A stretch of 64,000 nucleotides of DNA, taken from assembly GCA_036877525.1 (NCBI GenBank), contig JAZGTH010000005.1:620001-684000 (forward strand), written 5' to 3'. Shown here in pieces: positions 1-10,090 of the stretch. The position numbers and the translations under genes were made by a program. Within the stretch, counting starts at the first letter, position 1, and each line of letters opens with the position of its first letter. The stretch comes from Chromobotia macracanthus. Its lineage: Eukaryota > Chordata > Actinopteri > Cypriniformes > Botiidae. The notes beneath the pieces are model-generated. The model did not search any database, had not been told where the DNA came from, and saw nothing but the letters and a program-made list of their open reading frames with translations.

Positions 1-450
1 CCAATCATTGTAATCAGCCTACATCATCAAACATATTTCCCAAGTCTGAAGATATGAGACACTTCCTGATTGTCATTTTGCATACATTTATTGCCTTGCC
101 ATGGCAACACTGTTCAAGATATCAACAATTCATTCACAATTTTAGCATCTTCAATATCTCTTATTTTTTCTGACCAAGTTTGAAGCAATTTGGATAAATT
201 TAAGAGGACACTTTTAAACTCTGTTTTAAATGACATGCTTCCTTCTGCCAGTTGTGGGGGCATGTACCATACATGTACCAAGTTTGTTGACTGTATGTAA
301 AACTAAACCTATCACTTTAGTTAAAAAAGGGGCACTACAAAGCTCTCCACCATGCCAATGCCTAAACTTTTGCCCCTCAGTATGATGTGTGACCCATATG
401 TGATTTCATGCCATTTAAGCATGTTAAGAGCCTCAGATACACCTGAATAT
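1..450. other. Unassigned flank
   Basis: AT-rich DNA between the window edge and the 3' end of the L1-like element. I see no coding region, tandem repeat or recognised transposon end here. Confidence 0.4.
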
Positions 451-847
451 AGTTTTTTAAATATGTTTATTAATTTTCACATTAATTTTCAACATTATAA
501 ACACAACATGAAATAAAACAAAGTAAATAAATAGTAAATAAAATAAAAAAAGTTTAAAAAAATAAAAAATAAAATAAAATAAAAAAAGTTGCTAACCAAC
601 ACAGAAAAAAATTACGATGGCTCACCACTCCAGTAAATCAATCCAAAAAAAGGGGGAAAAAGAATGCAATGATTGTAACATCAATATGCCCATATTCCAT
701 ATTTATACTCACAAATGCCTTACATACTTAAGCCCCATTAAACGAACCCTCTAGTAAGAACAGAGGATATATTTCAACCCATGCATATCAAAAATAGATT
801 CCACCTTATGTAAAATATAACATCTTTACTATGAGAAGCACATTACT

Positions 848-1722
848 TTAGATTAAGTAATCTAAAGATACGTATTGAAGTATAACCTTGTGCCCTAGTA
901 CCTTCGAAGGTGCTTTATCTGATAACCAGTTTAAAGGAATACATTTTCTTGCACAAAATGTTGGAATCTTGCAAAGTGTCTTCTTTTGCTTGTCTACAAT
1001 AATGTCATCATATATTCCAAGCAACATATGTTTTGGATCACAGCCAATATTGGTAGATAGAATAACTTTAAGTTCTTGTTCTACCATAGCCCAAAACTTC
1101 TAAATCTCCCTACAAAACCAAAAACAATGAATGAGATCTCCTTCCTCTGTTTACATTTCAGACACATTGGGAAACAATCATCTTTAAACTCTTTAAGGGG
1201 GAAATATGAGCTCTGTGCAATATTTTTAATTGCATTGCTTTTACTTTATTACATATACTTAAGGTCTTTGCATTCTTCCATGTATCCTCCCATTGATCGT
1301 CTGTAATTTGTATATCAAGCATTCTGCCTATTTCAGGGAATTTGTATTTAAAGAGCTACACTTCTTGAGGACCTTGTAGAAAGAACTTGTAGAATTGTTC
1401 ATATGCAAGAAAAGTTGCCTCTCCACACCTGAGAAGTCCTGATTTATTGATACCCTCAGGGGCCCATCTAAATAGAAAGGAGGGGTAATGTTTGGGGTAT
1501 TTGTTTTAAGCTACCTATAGGCATTGCCATTGATTTATGATAATTAATTCTATATCCTGAAAATGTGCCAAAATTGTTAATCATGTCTAAAGGAGGTGAG
1601 GTAGAGGTATTTGGGTTCACCATGAAAATTGAAATATTGTGGGTATAGAGGGCAATGTTATCTTGGCTATTTGCTACCATTAACACACACATTTTCAGAA
1701 CACTAATAGATAGGTCAACCAA
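848..1722 (-). pseudogene. LINE RT C-terminal remnants
   Basis: Two minus-strand frames. At 1722-1468, INNFGTFSGYRINYHKS resembles the L1 RT segment that follows the catalytic aspartates. At 1087-848, a block with ARKCIPLNWLSDKAPS resembles the ORF2 C-terminus (aaRk.I...W). The DNA between is recognisable only as decayed ORF2. The catalytic FADD box is not visible. Confidence 0.55.
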
Positions 1723-2227
1723 TATATTTCTGAATTCTTTGTAAAATTCACTACTACTGAGCCCATGTGGGTCAGGTGCTTTCCCATATTGTAAACTCTT
1801 TATGGCCTTTTTAAATATAAGGTATTGAGGAAGGAAGTCCGATCTTATAATAAAATGGGAAGATTAAGGGTGGAGAATAAAGACTCTGTGGACTGTGCTG
1901 TGTCCCCATCTAATTCTGATTTATATAAATTCTTAAACCATTTTTAAATATATTATTAACAGATAGACTGTCAAAAAAGCATTTACCGCTACCATTCACA
2001 ATGGACAGAATAGACTGAGAGTCAGATTTTTTTCTTTGTTAAGTATGTTAAATATTTTCCCACCTTAACCCCATGCTCATACAGTTTCTGCTTTTTCCCT
2101 CTGCCTGTTTTGTTAAGAGAGAATCCAGGGTGGATCGAAGCACGGAGATCTCCTTCACCTTAGAGGGGGATGCTTTTTTAATGTATAATTTCTCTGCATC
2201 CTTAAGCTTAGCTTCTAAGATCTCTTT

Positions 2228-2521
2228 CTATTCAGCTTGTCTACATCTTGATGTATATGCTATAATAAGACCTCTAGAAAAAGCTTTAGCTGTTTCCCAT
2301 AATAAAGACGTGTTCTTAGTTGAGGCAGAGTTGATGGACATACAATGATTAAATTCTTCTGTAAAATAAGATAGAAAATTATGGTCTGCCAGAATGAATG
2401 GATGAAATCTCCAACTAACAGACTTTGTATTTTGGTTCCCAAAGGAATATTCAACAAAAACTGCTGCATTATCAGATATAGATATATTCCCAATATGGCA
2501 AAACATGATATGCTCTAACAT
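2228..2521 (-). pseudogene. LINE ORF2 linker remnant
   Basis: A 97-residue frame that matches the segment between endonuclease and reverse transcriptase in L1-type ORF2. It has a tryptophan motif (SWRFHPFILAD), an acidic helix, then SLLWETAKAFSRGLIIAY, which fits the family pattern LWdt.Ka..RG.ii.Y. It lies just downstream of the endonuclease piece on the same strand. Confidence 0.65.
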
Positions 2522-2560
2522 ATTTTTGGGGAAAAGAAATAATCTATCCTAGTATAACAA

Positions 2561-2905
2561 CTATGTACGTTCGAAAAAAGTATACTCTTGTTCTACAGGG
2601 TGACAGGCCCTCCAAATATCTACATAGTCAAAGTCTTTACAAAGAGCCTTAACAGTTTTAGCTTGATTTGATAATAATAATTTACCTACTGGAAATGTAT
2701 CTGTAATGGGACATAAATTACAGTTAAAGTCTCCCCCAATAAAGAATCTTTTTAATCCCAAGTCTGCTAATTTAGAAAAAGCTGCAGTCAAAAAATCACT
2801 TAGATGGCCAGGAGGCAATAAACATTTATAAAATCAATTTCTTCCCAATATAATAACGCCTTCACAGTTAAGTAGCATCCCCTTGTATCCCTAATAACTT
2901 CTATC
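2561..2905 (-). pseudogene. LINE endonuclease remnant
   Basis: Part of an APE-like endonuclease from a LINE ORF2. The minus-strand frame shows the metal-binding core FIGGDFNCNLCP, then DYVDIWRACHP and EYTFFERT, the usual spacing in L1/Tx1 endonucleases. Upstream residues EVIRDTRGCY...FINVYC lie in a second frame (to about 2905), so one frameshift falls near 2820 between NVYC and PPGH. The last endonuclease segment with the catalytic SDH is not seen intact. Confidence 0.75.
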
Positions 2906-2945
2906 GATTGAAATCAAGAAGTCCCCACTGCAGACTGTAGCGCGG

Positions 2946-2953
2946 TGACGTCA
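2946..2953 (+). promoter_or_regulatory. Palindromic CRE-like site
   Basis: A perfect TGACGTCA CREB/ATF consensus in a locally CpG-rich patch, 24 bases before the candidate start codon of the broken gene downstream. It could be a relic of that gene's promoter. Function is inferred from the motif only. Confidence 0.35.
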
Positions 2954-3665
2954 TGCATTTCAAAGTCATGCACGCCATGACTGGTTTTATTAAGCGCATG
3001 TTAAACGAGGATGGATTTGATGGCAGTAAGTGAATGAGTATATTTATGTTGTTTACTGGTTTTATGATACGTGTTTGAATTTGAAATGACAGGGTTTCTG
3101 TGGGTCTTATAAATGTTTAAAAAAAGCCCTTAAACAAATGAAATCCTTAAAGATCTTACATCAGAGCAGAAAGTCTTTATTTCATAAATCTATCGCATTA
3201 AATGTTGCATGCATTGCAGAAATAATGTTTTTGGTCCTCTGTATTTTGTTCTATTCCCCAATACAAATGTCTAAAAAGCTTTAAAGCATGTTCCATTTAT
3301 TGAGATTTATCTGAGATGCAAACATAAAAAATGTAGTCTTGAAAAAAGAATAAAATTATGTACATTTATACTTAAAACAAGCACATATGTCAATAAGTTT
3401 TTTTTAATCTCAATCACTTTTTTTAGTGATTTAAGTGTGTTTTTCCTAGACATTCAAACAAGACAACATATTGATGTATTGAGTTCTCTTCACTTTATTC
3501 CTTAAATGTTCTTCACAACGTATTATATTTATTTTCATGTGACCTACAGAGACCCTTGAAATGTGAGATAAAGAATGAAGCAAACCTTCTCTTGATTGTA
3601 AATATTAATTTGTAGATGTATGTCACAATCCTTAAAAAAGGGGGAAAAAAATAAGATTAAATCAG

Positions 3666-3793
3666 TGCACATCGTGTTGTGTTGCATAAATATCACTGCC
3701 CATTTTGTGAGACATTGGTCTACAAACCAAGGGAGTTTTACAGTGTTGCTAACCATGTCGAGAATCATCTGAAGGCGACATTCGAGAAAGATG
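3666..3793 (+). pseudogene. Relic exon: first zinc finger
   Basis: Encodes HKYHCPFCETLVYKPREFY followed by His residues with C-x2-C...H-x3-H spacing (VANHVENHLK). It ends at a GTATGT splice donor after 3793. The AG at 3664-3665 is a possible acceptor, but the polypyrimidine tract is poor. C2H2-type nucleic-acid binding is inferred. Confidence 0.5.
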
Positions 3794-3896
3794 GTATGTA
3801 CAGTGCTTGCACATATTACACAAAAAATTTCTTCTGTCAGTTTATATTCATTTTACACTGGTTTTGTTTACATTTACAAGCAATTTAAAAACACAG

Positions 3897-4560
3897 AAAT
3901 GATGCACATTTTCATTGCTGCTACTGCTCTACCATGGTTCTAAGAAAAGCACATTTTAAAACTCATCTCTTAAAATGCAAGCAAAACAAGGAAAAGACTC
4001 TATCTCTACAAAGATCTGCAGCACCAACTCTACCTTCAGTGTCTGCTCAAACAGCACCCCTACCTCAACCTCAGCCTTCTCAAAGTGGAACGTCTATGCC
4101 TCTGTCTACTATGCCCTTTACTCCACAATCTCAACCTCAAGTTATAAAGGTACCATCTTCTTTGAGTGCTTGCACACCTCTACCTTTGGTATCTGCTCAG
4201 ACAACACCCCTACATCAACCTCAGCCTTCACAAAGTGAACCACCCACGTCTTTGCCTACTACAGATCATGACCCTACTGGTCCTGAATTGGAATTAAAGT
4301 TAACAAGAAAAATTCCTCCACATTTGAAGATTGACACTTCTGTAGCCAGTGTATTGACAGTGAGAATGGTATATTTGCTGTACAGAAGTCTTTTTTTTGG
4401 GCCATCACTGCCAACTCATATGCAAAAGAGGACATGGGGTGCAAACCACAGAATCCTGTGCAAGTGGAAAACCTGTGCAAGTGGAATCCAGAATTTGCCT
4501 TTCAAAGTGGTTTAAAGACTGTACAGAATTTGCCTTTCAAAGTGGTTTAAAGACATTTGA
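3897..4560 (+). pseudogene. Relic exon: second finger and Pro/Gln-rich linker
   Basis: Begins after ACAG and encodes HFHCCYCSTMVLRKAHFKTH, a C-x2-C finger closed by H-x4-C (KTHLLKCK). A low-complexity linker follows, with two copies of a SAQT.PL.QPQPSQS segment (about 4040-4090 and 4190-4240). After about 4345 the likely frame changes: IDSENGIFAVQKSFF, then GPSLPTHMQKRTWG in another frame. The exon tail carries local duplications (see 4489-4554). Confidence 0.5.
4489..4554 (+). repeat. 31-bp tandem duplication in relic exon
   Basis: Two identical 31-bp copies (4489-4519 and 4524-4554) separated by TGTA, giving a period of 35 bp that is not a multiple of three. Just upstream, CCTGTGCAAGTGGAA also occurs twice. 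These slippage-type duplications help to break the reading frame. Confidence 0.9.
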
Positions 4561-4639
4561 ATGCAACCACATTAAATCCTTAGCTTTCTGTCCGTGAAGT
4601 GCCGATGACTGTCACTCTACATAAAGAAGTACATTGAAA

Positions 4640-5075
4640 GGCAACGGATGGCAGCTATAGTGGGAGTACCTCTCTCAGTGGAGTTGACAATTGCAGGGCC
4701 CTTATCTAAGAAATACATTTCTGTTTATGAGCCCAAAACATCTTATTATAGCCGACTTGGAAAAGTAATTGTGGCTTATGACTCCAAAAAAATCACAAAA
4801 ACTACAAAAGAGACTGATCCCATCCCAAGTTCTCAGCACCAAATTGAAGAGCTACGAGAGGAACAATACCCACCAAATGAGGAAGGCATAAAGAAGACTT
4901 CCTGCAGACCTGCCAAAAGCACTGATCAATGGCCTGCAACCTAGGTGTGATTTTCCACGCATCCTTGTTCCACGGGAGACTATTTGCAGACAATGCAAGG
5001 CAAATCACAGGCTAAGTAAACCAATCCTCATATCACCAAGAGCGAAGATTTTGACATTCACAGGAGTTGTTGAAG
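4640..5075 (+). pseudogene. Relic exon: Cys-cluster module
   Basis: One frame runs from MAAIVGVPLSVELTIAGPL to a stop at 4944. After a shift it continues as DFPRILVPRETICRQCKANH, then LSKPILISPRAK and LTFTGVVEG, ending at a GTAAAT donor after 5075. The CxxC in a basic context followed by the I.ISPRAKI..F.GVV motif is what I recognise from KDZ-associated cysteine clusters. Confidence 0.55.
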
Positions 5076-5123
5076 GTAAATGAAATATAATTTTTTGAAA
5101 TGTAATAATGTTTAAAAATATAG

Positions 5124-5205
5124 GTTAACAGATGAGATCCATAATTTTGATGACCACCTGCTAATTTCTCTGCATTTATGTATGATTTTTTGTAATGCTA
5201 TTCAG
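5124..5205 (+). pseudogene. Relic exon: HNFDDHLL block
   Basis: An 82-nt open segment after an ATAG acceptor, encoding DEIHNFDDHLLISLHLC and ending CNAIQ before a weak donor (GTATTG). The motif is highly characteristic of the same fish family. No frameshift is seen in this exon. Confidence 0.55.
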
Positions 5206-5333
5206 GTATTGTGCCAGTTATAGTAACAGATATTGCAGCTTAAATAAGTTGGTTAAGTTAACATATATTGCATTGGAAGTCCTTAAATGTGAAGATTACA
5301 ATTTGCCTAAATATTCTTTGATTGTTCATGTAG

Positions 5334-5545
5334 AATCACACCGCTGTTAGCGGGGTCCTCAGTCTGCTTGAAGCCACTGAAAAAACAAAATTTCCCAGCC
5401 ATGACACTGTGCTTCATGTATATATTCACTCTGAAGCATTAACAAACCATGAATACATGTACTCTTGCATCAACTGTGGATACCACCCTAAACCCTAAAA
5501 GTGGTAATCATGGACCATCACAAAAAAGGAGTATTTAGTGTGCCT
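5334..5545 (+). pseudogene. Relic exon: HTAVSGVLSLLE and CINCGYHP
   Basis: Begins after a TGTAG acceptor. It encodes NHTAVSGVLSLLEATEK, then a CxxC (YSCINCGYHPKP) followed by a stop. One base out of frame the expected KVVIMDHHKKGVFSV continues, so a single frameshift sits at about 5500. Confidence 0.55.
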
Positions 5546-5655
5546 TTTAATTTGTAACTTATTGTTTTTTGTAAATTCCTTGTGCTGTAGCTACAAGTGA
5601 AAACTTTGTCATATGCTTGTTTTGGTTTTAATATGTATTCCACTTGTGTTTTTAG

Positions 5656-5760
5656 TCAGTGAAATAAAAATGCCACCCGATGACTTTGAGGGACACACCA
5701 ACATTGCTTCCTTCTGGGACCTAGTGACACAAGAGATGGTTGGTCGTGGATTTATTCGAA
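5656..5760 (+). pseudogene. Relic exon: PDDFEGHTNIASFWD
   Basis: Open segment encoding MPPDDFEGHTNIASFWD followed by LVTQEMVGRGFIR, with a TAGTCAG acceptor region and a consensus GTAAGT donor after 5760. The sequence is undamaged. The downstream intron (5761-6140) has an excellent polypyrimidine tract and CAG acceptor. Confidence 0.6.
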
Positions 5761-5790
5761 GTAAGTTGTTGTTGTTGTGATTATTATTAT

Positions 5791-5821
5791 TGACTTATGT
5801 GATCTGCAATCACATAAGTCA
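5791..5821. repeat. Short perfect fold-back repeat
   Basis: Perfect 13-bp arms (5791-5803 and 5809-5821) around a 5-nt loop, directly at the 5' edge of the SINE at 5822. Confidence 0.9.
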
Positions 5822-5960
5822 TGTAGCTCAGATGGTAGAGCATTGTGTTAGCAGCACAAAGGTTGTGGGTTTAATTCCCAAGGGAGCACATGTACTTACA
5901 AAAATGTATAACTTGAATGTACTGTAAGTCGCTTTGGATAAAATGTGGGGATAATATCTG
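5822..5960 (+). mobile_element. tRNA-derived SINE (family A) in relic intron
   Basis: Pol III-type head with box A (TAGCTCAGATGGTAGAGCA) and box B (GGTTGTGGGTTTAATTCCC), a short body, and a 3' end with GTCGCTTTGGATAAA, the stem-loop tail of L2-clade LINEs. It lies inside the 5761-6140 intron of the KDZ-like relic. It is not a tRNA gene: there is no anticodon arm structure and the tail is LINE-like. Confidence 0.75.
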
Positions 5961-6140
5961 AACACCAGAAAATCTGAAACACTGAATTTGTGAAAATTCA
6001 GAAAGCAATAACAATGAAGGGTCCAGTATGTTTGATACAAATATTTCCAACATGACTGCATTTCCAACTAGGTTTCCAAAAGTGAAAGCAGACTAAGTGT
6101 TCTAAACTAATTATAATACTAATTATTTCTTCTTTTTCAG

Positions 6141-6720
6141 GTGGATGGGCAGTAATTACTTGTCCATGTGGAGTAGTTTACTCAATCAAGTTTAACATTG
6201 ATATCGCAAAGTCTCCAAGAGACTTTGCAGATTTACTTTTGTCATGGAAGCACTTCCCAATGTTACCATTTATGATTTTGCCAGAGGACTAGCTACTCAC
6301 ACAAATTCCATGAGTATAAAACAAAAGACCTAAAAGATGCCCTCAGAAGAGTCCACTTAGTACCTGAACTACGTGGGTGGTTAAATACCCAAACTACCAA
6401 ACAACTCTTTACCGGCATGTGAAAAAATAATTACTTTATGAACATGCTCACACCGTCAGCACATATATTCTGTATTGCACACTGTAATCCACCACTACAA
6501 CAAATCACAAAATGAAAGTGCGAAAGATAACTTCAGAAAAATTGTGTCACCAAATGATCATTTTACCTCAAATGATAATGGTCAGGTTGTTACAGGTAAG
6601 ATTTCTTGTTTGAAAGGTTTTTTTTGTTATTGTAAAAGCATTATCTTTTATTTATAATGCATCAACTTTTATTCCATCTAAAGGCACACCTCCACAATCT
6701 GTTAAAATTGATGAGAGACC
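6141..6720 (+). pseudogene. Relic exon: transposase-like tail
   Basis: Starts at a TTTTTCAG acceptor with GGWAVITCPCGVVYSIKFN, then DFADLLLSWKHFP. A one-base shift near 6260 leads to TIYDFARGLATHTNS. Further blocks, LNTQTTKQLFTGM and NNYFMNMLTPSAHIF, lie in shifted frames, then VIHHYNKSQNESAKDNFRK at about 6480-6540. This is the region I associate with KDZ-type transposase cores. It is clearly inactivated. Confidence 0.55.
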
Positions 6721-6989
6721 TTCAGGAAACTAAAAGCAAAAACAACATGACTAATGTATGGATTAAATGTTTTTTTTTATGTGATGTTAAACAGGGTGTT
6801 TTAATTTATTATTAATTTATTTTTAATTTAAATCAATTGATTGTGTTTTAAACCATATATCCCCTTTTTTCTTTCAATTCCCATTTCTTGCATAATGGAT
6901 TTATTCAGATTTACCTGTCTTTTAAAGTGTGTGAAAAGAAGTCCGGAAAAGGAGGAGAATACAGAGAGCAGGTATAGGTTACACTTTAA

Positions 6990-8202
6990 TTCTTAATGGC
7001 AAAATTATCAGCATTACGAAAATGTTAGTGAGAAAATTATTGAAATGTTTAAAAACAATGTTCCTCAAAGAAAGATAGGAAGACATTTGCTTATTTCACC
7101 TTCAACAGTGCATAACATAATTAAAAGATTCAAGGAATGTGGAGAAATTTCAGTGCGTAAAGGTCAAGGGCGCAAGCCTAAGCTAAACAACCGTGCTCTC
7201 CGATCCCTCAGGCGGCACTGCATCAAGAATCGTCATTCATCTATAAGCAATATCACCACATGGGCTCAGGACTACTTTGGCAAACCTTTGTCATGTACCA
7301 CAAAACGTAGTTACATCCACAAATGCCAGTTAAACCTGTACTGTGCCAAAAGGAAGCCCTATGTTAACAGTGGGCTCGGAGGCATCTGGGATGGACAATC
7401 ACACAGTGGAAACGTGTACTGTGGTCAGATGAATCAGTATTTCAGGTATTTTTTGGGAGAAATGGACGCCGTGTGCTCCGGACCAAAGAAGAAAAGGATC
7501 ATCCAGACTGTTACCAGCAACAAGTCCAAAAGCCAGGGTCTGTCATGGTATGGGGTTGTGTCAGTGCCCTTGGTAAAGGTAACTTGCACTTCTGTGATGG
7601 CACCATTAATGCTGAAAAGTACATAGAGATTTTGGAGCACAATATGCTGCCTTCAAGAAGACATCTTTTCCAGGGACGTCCATGCATATTTCAACAAGAT
7701 AATGCAAAACCACATTCTGCACACATTAAAAAGTCCTGGCTGTGGAGGAAGAGGATACAGGTACTTGACTGGCCTGCCTGCAGTCCCAACCTGTCTCCAA
7801 TAGAGAATGTGTGGCACATTTTGAAGCGCAAAATGCAACAACGAAGACCCCGTACTGTTGCCCACCTTAAGACTTGTTTGCAGCAAGAATGGGACAAAAT
7901 TACACCTGAAACACTTCTTCACTTGGTGTCTTCAGTCCCTAAACGTCTTTTAAGTGTTGTGAAAAGGAATGGCAACATTACAAAGTGGTAAATGCTTTAC
8001 TGTTCCAACTTTTTTTGAAATGTGTTGCAAGAACCAAAATAAGAATTTTGGTTTTTTTTTAAGAAAAAACAATAAAAATCATGAGAAACACATTAAATAA
8101 TGTGCTGTTGTATTGTCTGCAATGAAATGCAAGTCAAAGTAAATTTAGAAATCTACTACTTTTTTCCATACTGTCCCAACTTTTTCTGATTTGGGGTTGT
8201 AT
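6990..8202 (+). mobile_element. Tc1-like transposon, left end missing
   Basis: Contains a Tc1 transposase relic, a short 3' region, and a right terminal repeat (about 8168-8202) that includes CTGTCCCAACTTTTTCTGAT and ends GGGGTTGTA. I looked for the matching left repeat upstream of 7045 and did not find it, so the left end is deleted or badly diverged. Confidence 0.75.
7021..7991 (+). pseudogene. Tc1 transposase (DD34E), one main frameshift
   Basis: The N-terminal frame (from about 7021, continuing through 7045) carries the paired HTH region: RKIGRHLLISPSTVHNIIKR and a GRKPKL hook, residues about 10-50. Near 7370-7390 the frame shifts. The second frame then runs unbroken from about 7389 to the stop at 7991 with TITQWKRVLWSDESVFQ (first Asp), SVMVWGCVS, IFQQDNAKPHSAH (second Asp) and SPNLSPIENVWHILKRKM (Glu). 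I count 34 residues between the second Asp and the Glu, so DD34E. The joined length of about 305-315 residues is a little short for Tc1 (about 340) because the N-terminus is damaged. All three catalytic residues remain. Confidence 0.8.
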
Positions 8203-8850
8203 ATATTAGACAAAATGCACTCCAGATATACAATATAAATAATATAAATGTCAGCCTAACAAACAAGTGGTGAGCCAAAAAAATGAACAGAAAACAAAAG
8301 ACTAACAGAGAAAAGGAACTCGAGCAAGAATTATTAAACATCGGTACCCTGGTTTCTACCTCAGTGATCCGCTTTTCATGCACGTCTACGTCAGTGCGAT
8401 GTAGTGAAGTAACACTACCACTTAACTACACACGGCCACCCTTCAAGCCACCATCTTGAAAACCTCCTAAACATAGTTTTAAAGTCTGATACCTTACCAT
8501 GGCTACAATATTTAAGATATTAAGAAATCAAATCCTTTCAGAAACAGTACAAAAAAATGATGTTTTGATATATAAATTTAGGCCAATAATGTTGTTATGC
8601 TCTTACATACTTTTTCCTGACAAAAAAGTATGTATTTTTTATTTATTCATTTATTTATACTAATTTCTTGTTCAATGCTTCCATAATCAAATTCTGTTGG
8701 GCCATTTTTTGGCAGCTATTAATATAATCATCTTTATAGTCACCTATAATCACAGGTCTGCCATGATAAAGCTCTAGTAGGGAGTCAGCTGTCACTTGAA
8801 GTGAGAATGAGGCTTAACCAAATGGACCTCTAGCCAAGTGTTTGTCAGTA
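8203..8850. other. Unassigned spacer
   Basis: AT-rich stretch with short poly-A/T runs. I see no coding frame or repeat that I can name. Confidence 0.3.
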
Positions 8851-8859
8851 ACAAGCTAT

Positions 8860-9640
8860 GATTACTCAGCACAGCTATTCTCCATAGAGCTTATATGGGG
8901 GCCATCATCACTGGTACAATATTCAGGACCTGTTAAGTGCTTATGCTTCTTGCACCTGCAAGACATGATCTGCAACAGCGCCTCATATGCAAGGCAGGTA
9001 TGCAGGCTGGGAAAGCTCACCCACAATCTCGCCTCCCCAGCCACGTCCTACATATGTTGGCTTGCTGGCAGCAGGATGACAGATCAGAGGATGCCAATAA
9101 GAGCTTCCTCTGACTCTGCAGATTGCGCTCCCTTCAGCAAGGGAGCAAGAAGGGAGCCACCTGTGAACCCAGAGCCACCTGTGAGCCTCTGTTGAGCATT
9201 AGCAGCGGCAGAACCCGATCTGCAGCCTGTCTGCCCAAGCTCACCCATGCAGACAGCCAGACAAGAGCGGAGCTTCTTCAGTCAGAAGCCCCCTTAATGT
9301 TCTTCGCCCACTCAAGCAATACAGAATTTGCATGTGTCCTCAGACGTCAGAAACATCTGACACAGAGACACGCACTTTCTAAAGTTCTTCGCAGCTGGGT
9401 ACATTGGTGCTTTCACCAATGTTCAGAAAATAAATCTGACTCCTGCAAACAAAAATGCTGATGACATGCTGTACAGGTGCCCTAATATACTAGCAGGTGC
9501 ACCTGATGTGCATTAAGAACTGCTGTGGGCCAATTAGATTGCGGGATTCAGACACCGGTCACACTGAAGGCATTCCCCATAGTGCCAAACTAGATGCAGT
9601 ATCAAGTTCCCTCAAAAGAGACCAGTATCTACTTCCCATT
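8860..9640 (-). mobile_element. DIRS-like retroelement gag/terminal fragment
   Basis: The reverse strand aligns by eye with 46085-46890 on the plus strand: both share a terminal stretch (GGCACTATGGGGAATGCC here), CTAATTGGCCCA, GGGCACCTGTA, and the gag-like region. A decayed minus-strand frame has a CxxC...VGEEH...KKLRS pattern resembling the CLGEEHA...LRSR zinc motif that I recall from fish DIRS gag proteins. There are multiple stops. The family call is by recognition and by the shared copy. Confidence 0.55.
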
Positions 9641-10090
9641 CATTAAAAGTATGATGGGAATCCTTCACTCTTCATTAGCCTGCAGTTTTATATAATGCAG
9701 ATGCAGGTCCTGTATGAAAAATATCATAAGCTAATAAATGTTTCTTTTGTAAATCAACATTTTATTAACTTCCTAAATACAGACTGTTTTTTAGAAATGG
9801 TTAGTCTCTCATTTTGTTCCTATGATAAAATACTGCTTTTGTGATTCAAATGTGAATATTTAATATACACATGAATTATTCAGTTGATTGTAAATAGCTT
9901 CAAAAATCTTTTGTCCTCTGTTTGGTTGAGATGTCCTTGTTAAGCAGTATTTCCCAGGATACTTTCTCACACATTAATAGTCAGGCTACAAAGGCACTGC
10001 TATACAACCTGAACTTACCGGCATGTAAACTACTTCAAGACCAATGATGGAAGACATTAATAATTCCTTGAACTTTATTCCTTTTATTCT
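9641..10090. other. Unassigned spacer
   Basis: AT-rich unique-looking DNA. Nothing recognised. Confidence 0.3.

Larger units (their letters stand above)
451..2930 (-). mobile_element. L1/Tx1-like LINE, 5'-truncated and decayed
   Basis: Reverse-strand non-LTR retrotransposon. Read on the minus strand, fragments follow ORF2 order: an APE-type endonuclease (about 2905-2561), the endonuclease-RT linker (2521-2228), an RT-downstream segment (1722-1468) and the C-terminal end (1087-848). A 3' UTR follows, with an AATAAA signal (complement of 466-471) and a short A tail (complement of 453-458). There is no 5' UTR or ORF1, so this looks like a 5'-truncated insertion. Frameshifts and stops separate the pieces, so it is not functional. 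The L1/Tx1 assignment rests on the endonuclease and linker motifs. Confidence 0.75.
2977..6720 (+). pseudogene. KDZ-transposase-associated (HMGXB3-like) multi-exon relic
   Basis: A decayed gene whose pieces fall in order on the plus strand: two C2H2/C2HC-like fingers, a Pro/Gln/Ser-rich linker, a Cys-cluster module, a HNFDDHLL block, a PDDFEGHTNIASFWD block, then CPCGVV and a transposase-like tail (TIYDFARGLATHTNS, KNNYFMNMLTPSAHIF). From memory, fish genomes carry many proteins of this type, annotated as HMG domain-containing 3-like or with Cys clusters associated with KDZ (Kyakuja-Dileera-Zisupton) transposases. Several exon borders still have GT/AG signals. At least three frameshifts (about 4370, 5500, 6260) and stops rule out an intact product. 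A possible first exon (2977-3025) ends at a GTAAGT donor but does not join in phase with the next exon. Family assignment is by recognition. Confidence 0.6.

Noticed and set aside
5822..5890. tRNA gene suggested by box A and box B
   Set aside because: The same head occurs in at least three copies with L2-type tails, and it lacks a proper anticodon arm; it is a SINE. The same holds for 46336-46469 and 30187-30300.
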